Origin: a bacterium | Lineage (GTDB): Bacteria; Zixibacteria; MSB-5A5; GN15; FEB-12 | Direction of reading: 5' to 3' | Length of the DNA: 64,000 nt | NCBI GenBank assembly: GCA_016708025.1 | Contig: JADJGQ010000002.1 | Coordinates: 434,001 to 498,000 of the forward strand | Shown: positions 60,962-64,000 of the stretch, one piece after another | Layout: each line of letters begins with the position of its first letter | Position numbering within the stretch: the stretch's first letter is position 1 | Made by a program: the position numbers and the translations under genes | The notes under the pieces: generated by a model | Told to the model about the DNA's origin: nothing | The model's input: the letters and a program-made list of their open reading frames with translations, nothing else | Database searches by the model: none

Positions 60962-62371
60962 ATGACGAGCCGACCAACCCTTTCGTTTGACCGGATGACC
61001 ATCAACCTCCGGACCGCCGCCATCCTTGCCGTCGCTGGCTGGCTGGTGCCGGTCCTTATTCTTTTCGCCATGGGAAAAAACCTCCCGGCGACTCTGCTCA
61101 TCCCGATTCCGATCATCTTCGCCATGTTGGTCTCGCCAGCCCTTTCGTTTTACCTCTTCATGCTGACTGTGCCGATCTATCTCCCATACCATTTGACCGG
61201 CTACGCAATCTGGGCATTCGACCTCGCCATGGCTATGCTGCTGGCCGGGATGGTTGTGCAATTCCTCCTGAAAGGGGAAACTGAAATACGCCGCACTCCC
61301 GCCGATCTGCCGATGCTTCTCCTCATTCTGGCAACCTGGCTTTCGGCCATCTTTGCTTACCGACCGGCCGAATCGCTTATCCCGTCTATCCGGATATTGC
61401 TGATCTTTCTCGCCTTCCGCGCGATCTTCACCATGTCCGTTCGACTTGGAGTGCGACGCATCGTCTTATTCTATATCTACCTTGTGGGAGCGCTTTCGTT
61501 CATCAATATCGCGATCTTCCTCTGGTACGGCGGGGCAGAGCGAGTCTTCGGCCCGGCCTGGCTCGCCTTTGAAAACTACTCCATGACCGCTCTGCCGATG
61601 GCGCTTGCCTTTTTTATCTGGTCGCGTCACCGGGGGGAGAGGATCCGCTTTGCGATCATCATCGTGGCGATCGCTCTCGCTGTGGTCGCGTCAGGCTCGC
61701 GCGGAACCCTGTTGGCCATTCTTCTCGCCGTCCCTATTCTCATCTGGATCGCTTATCGCAAGATCGATCGTGACCAGATGACCGAGGTCCGCCACGCCTT
61801 CAATCAGGTTTTGGGTGTGGCGGTTGTCATCACTGTTTTGATCGTTGGGGTCAGCGGAACGCTACTCGTCGGGTTTTTCGGGCGAGTCCAGGAGATGCTC
61901 GCTTCGGTCTCCGACCCACAAGGGACGATTGCACTTCGCATTGTTCTCTGGACTGCCGCTATCAAAGGATGGCTCACCAGCCCGATCGTTGGGATCGGCA
62001 TTGGTAATTTCAATCTGGTCGATCAGGTCGTCCCCGCAATGAAAACCGCTCCGGTCTGGTACTACATAAGGGGGATGTCCGCTCACAATGTTGTGCTCCA
62101 TTATCTCGCGGAAACCGGGATCATTGGCGTCGCCGCGCTCTTCGCTGTAACCGGAGCCGGATTGCGCATGGCCAGATTCCCCTTCCGCCGGAAACAGACT
62201 CTCGAGCAGACCCAAGTCTCCGCCGCGATCCTGATTGCCATGATCGTGTTTGCGCTCTCCATCTTTTTCATGCGCGCCTGGACCTGGGCGCAGGAAGGTC
62301 ATGTCATGGCGATGTTGTTCGGCATGACCGCCGCCTGGTGGTTCACTTGCCGCGAAGATGAAACCACCTGA
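60962..62371 (+). CDS. O-antigen ligase/polymerase-like membrane protein (Wzy_C family)
   Basis: The ATG at 60962 (MTSRPTLSFDRMTINLRTAA) is preferred over a frame from 60926. The 469-residue product has about 12 hydrophobic helices and the typical large periplasmic loop between helices 9 and 10, containing LRIVLWTAAIKGWLTSPIVG and SAHNVVLHYLAETG. Such proteins join polysaccharide units to lipid A-core or to proteins, or polymerise them, at the periplasmic face. The product glycan is unknown. The next gene, mutY-like, starts 2 bases later. Confidence 0.83.
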   Translation: MTSRPTLSFDRMTINLRTAAILAVAGWLVPVLILFAMGKNLPATLLIPIPIIFAMLVSPALSFYLFMLTVPIYLPYHLTGYAIWAFDLAMAMLLAGMVVQFLLKGETEIRRTPADLPMLLLILATWLSAIFAYRPAESLIPSIRILLIFLAFRAIFTMSVRLGVRRIVLFYIYLVGALSFINIAIFLWYGGAERVFGPAWLAFENYSMTALPMALAFFIWSRHRGERIRFAIIIVAIALAVVASGSRGTLLAILLAVPILIWIAYRKIDRDQMTEVRHAFNQVLGVAVVITVLIVGVSGTLLVGFFGRVQEMLASVSDPQGTIALRIVLWTAAIKGWLTSPIVGIGIGNFNLVDQVVPAMKTAPVWYYIRGMSAHNVVLHYLAETGIIGVAALFAVTGAGLRMARFPFRRKQTLEQTQVSAAILIAMIVFALSIFFMRAWTWAQEGHVMAMLFGMTAAWWFTCREDETT

Positions 62372-62373
62372 CC

Positions 62374-63192
62374 ATGCGCTCGATACAGTCTGTCAGCGAT
62401 GATGAGATAAAAGCGTTCCGGCGAAAGATTCTCTGCTTTTACCGGACGCACGGACGTCATCTCCCCTGGCGCACCACCACCGACCCCTATCGCATTACTA
62501 TCGCGGAGATCATGCTGCAACAAACGCAGGTAGAACGGGTTATTCCCAAATACGAGGCATGGATCGCGCAATGGCCGGACTGGTCATCGCTTTCTCGTGC
62601 CTCCACCGAGCAACTGCTGCGCGCCTGGTCCGGACTCGGCTACAATCGACGAGCCCTCTTCCTTGGAAAACTCGCGAATGCGCTGGTCCACCAGTTCAAG
62701 GGACAGCTCCCCCATGATCCCGCACTGCTTGAAACTCTGCCGGGGATCGGCCCTTATACCTCCCGAGCTATTCTGATCTTCGCTTTCAACCGACCACTCG
62801 CCACCGTCGACACCAACATCCGCCGAGTCTTGATCCACCAGTTTGGTCTCTCCCCATCGACCTCGCTCGAAACCATACGCCGGTTTGCGGAACGTCTTGT
62901 CCCGAAACGGCTGTCCCGCGACTGGCATAACGGATTGATGGATTATTCACGCCTGGCGTTGCCCAAGCAGCTTTCCAGCGTCCCACCACTTACCCGACAA
63001 TCCCGATTTGAAGGGTCCGCGCGGCAGGTGAGAGGGGAGATCATCCGGATGCTTCTTAAGGGGGGCAAGGTCACTTTTCGCAGAATCTGCCGAGCTACCG
63101 GAAGAGACTTACCGACCGTGGAGCGGATTGCCGCCGGCATGGCTAAAGACGGCCTCATTTTGCTCACGAAGGGGAAGCTGACCCTCCCATGA
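62374..63192 (+). CDS. mutY: A/G-specific adenine glycosylase (MutY-like) without the iron-sulfur cluster
   Basis: The 272-residue HhH-GPD glycosylase has the catalytic Glu (E45 in AEIMLQQTQV), the helix-hairpin-helix LPGIGPYTSRAIL and the Asp of VDTNIRR (D146). The four Cys that bind 4Fe-4S after the catalytic domain are absent (the chain there reads DYSRLALPKQLSSVPPLTRQ), as is the NUDIX-like C-terminal domain. A short winged-helix-like tail replaces it. It would remove A opposite 8-oxoG; clusterless MutY are known in some anaerobes. Confidence 0.84.
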   Translation: MRSIQSVSDDEIKAFRRKILCFYRTHGRHLPWRTTTDPYRITIAEIMLQQTQVERVIPKYEAWIAQWPDWSSLSRASTEQLLRAWSGLGYNRRALFLGKLANALVHQFKGQLPHDPALLETLPGIGPYTSRAILIFAFNRPLATVDTNIRRVLIHQFGLSPSTSLETIRRFAERLVPKRLSRDWHNGLMDYSRLALPKQLSSVPPLTRQSRFEGSARQVRGEIIRMLLKGGKVTFRRICRATGRDLPTVERIAAGMAKDGLILLTKGKLTLP

Positions 63193-63306
63193 TAACTGTA
63201 ACTTATTGATTATGAGTGAAGTATGACCATCGAAAGAAGAGCGGACAAGTCTGGTTAAACGGGGTGGGAAGATGTGAAAAATTTTCTAAAATCCCCGCTT
63301 TTCCCC

Positions 63307-63428
63307 TTGACATATCAACATATTTAGGTATTTTACTCGTGCAATCGGAAAGTGTTACTCTTTCTGTGGATTACCTAATATCGTCCGCCCAGGCAGGCCG
63401 AGCAACCTGTCTGGGTTATTTTTTTGTG
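63307..63428 (+). ncRNA. Candidate small RNA with promoter and terminator
   Basis: TTGACA at 63307-63312 and TATTTT at 63329-63334 (16-base spacing) would start a transcript near 63341. It would end at a hairpin, CCCAGGCAGG with CCTGTCTGGG (63389-63416), followed by TTATTTTTTTG. The transcript of about 85 nt lacks a credible frame. The same hairpin may instead terminate mutY transcription. Confidence 0.4.
63389..63428 (+). terminator. Intrinsic terminator between mutY and the kinase-like gene
   Basis: CCCAGGCAGG and CCTGTCTGGG form a 10-bp stem (one G-T pair) with an 8-base loop, followed by TTATTTTTTTG. It serves the plus strand. Confidence 0.75.
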
Positions 63429-63463
63429 TCAGATTCCCTACCAACTTCACTCCGAATATAGCC

Positions 63464-64000
63464 TTACGGCCGGTTGAGTATTCCAATCGTCATCCAGCAA
63501 ATTGCCGCCATCAAGACCAACATCGCGATCAGAAAATACAGCCGGGAGCGGTCCTTTGCGGGTGGGACCGATGGTTCCACCGGTAGTCGATGTAGTTCCC
63601 GAAGTTCGTTGACTGTCGAAGCCAACTCGTGCGCAGAAGAGATTCGCTGTCTCGGGTCCTCCGCCAACAGCTCCTCTAACAACAGCCGTGCTTCCACCGG
63701 GATCAAACGGGTCGCTCCGCCGAGCGAGGCAATATCCGACAGGATCGGATGAATCTGATTCTCCTTCGAATCCCCTTTGGTGGCTACCAGCATTTGCGTG
63801 AAGAGTATTCCAACCTGGTAGAGATCATTCCGAACCACCTCAGGGGTGGCCTCAAGCGCCGGTGAAGTTGCATCCAGCGTGACTCGATTTTCCGGACTGA
63901 TCCGCACCGCCAGTGCACTGATACTGCCGTGTCCGTTGCCGGAGCCATGCATTGCCTCCAGTTGATGGGCTATCTGCGAGGCGTAGTCAAGAAACCGCTC
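63464..64000 (-). CDS. C-terminal part of a Ser/Thr kinase-like protein, probably a pseudokinase (partial)
   Basis: The frame is open to the window edge, so the N-terminal half lies outside. The visible part begins FLDYASQIAHQLEAMHGSGN, resembling the helix before the kinase catalytic loop, but where HRDxxxxN should follow it reads HGSISALAVRISPENRVTLD, without the catalytic Asp. The C-lobe continues (NDLYQVGILFTQMLV, AEDPRQRISSAHEL), then a hydrophobic anchor (about 20 residues) at the C-terminus. This is the layout of membrane-bound PknB-type kinases, here with a degenerate loop. Confirmation needs the missing part. Confidence 0.65.
   Translation of the reverse strand, partial: ERFLDYASQIAHQLEAMHGSGNGHGSISALAVRISPENRVTLDATSPALEATPEVVRNDLYQVGILFTQMLVATKGDSKENQIHPILSDIASLGGATRLIPVEARLLLEELLAEDPRQRISSAHELASTVNELRELHRLPVEPSVPPAKDRSRLYFLIAMLVLMAAICWMTIGILNRP

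Overview
The window looks like one contig of an uncultured Gram-negative bacterium with a chromosome of moderate GC. The outer-membrane barrel proteins, lipoproteins, DUF5916 and DUF5683 families and the HEAT-repeat/HD-GYP gene pair fit the FCB group. A Zixibacteria-like lineage is my best guess, but it is an inference from gene content and was not tested. The window divides into an accessory element on the left and a core chromosome on the right. The core carries two further accessory patches.

Positions 1 to about 12.4 kb form a mobile-element-like block. It contains the C-terminal part of a VirD4/TraG-type coupling protein cut by the window edge, and an excisionase-like gene next to a tyrosine recombinase (6.8-8.1 kb). 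It also has a CD-NTase fused to a two-transmembrane SLATT-like effector domain with a probable +1 frameshift, a CxxCx(11)CxxC mobilome protein, and several small proteins. The rest is decayed sequence: duplicated fragments, a frameshifted secreted protein, a truncated LamG-like copy, a perfect 21-bp-arm hairpin and a pair of inverted 120-bp duplicates. It stops near a tRNA-Leu(UAG) at 12.4 kb.

From 12.7 to 43 kb the content is ordinary chromosome. The genes are tig-clpP-clpX; a DUF5916 barrel protein; a STAS protein; a GNAT enzyme; the PcrA/UvrD helicase; an ECF sigma/anti-sigma operon; an EamA permease; MORN, DinB and AKR genes; and a TPR protein. These are followed by GDP-rhamnose/UDP-sugar genes (gmd, an Rmd-like reductase, a wbpA-like dehydrogenase), a HEAT/HD-GYP pair, lipid kinase-like and UbiA-family prenyl-phosphate enzymes, an MgtE-like protein, a peroxiredoxin and isocitrate dehydrogenase. 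A roughly 95-bp dispersed intergenic repeat occurs at 24.2 and 42.3 kb.

From 43.3 to 45.25 kb there is an AT-richer two-gene unit: a membrane protein translationally coupled to a Mom-like (DNA base hypermodification/GNAT-fold) protein. From 45.2 to 52.4 kb lies a minus-strand set of two alpha-oxoamine synthases, an acyl carrier protein, an acetyl-CoA-synthetase-like acyl-adenylating enzyme, an AcpS-type phosphopantetheinyl transferase and a threonine-dehydrogenase-like SDR. This combination suggests ACP-tethered alpha-oxoamine synthesis rather than simple threonine breakdown.

From 52.6 to 56.5 kb a TetR regulator sits next to a decaheme cytochrome (MtrA/DmsE type) and its outer-membrane porin partner (MtrB/PioB type). 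Two matching 20-bp palindromes, one before the regulator and one before the cytochrome, look like its operators. The porin gene has an in-frame UGA at codon 572 followed by a strong hairpin, and an unusual internal CxxCH motif. The right end has a lone BMC shell protein with a C-terminal helical extension, a TPR/sigma-54 activator downstream of a small exported protein, an O-antigen-ligase-like protein, a MutY lacking its iron-sulfur cluster, a candidate small RNA and the C-terminal end of a degenerate kinase.
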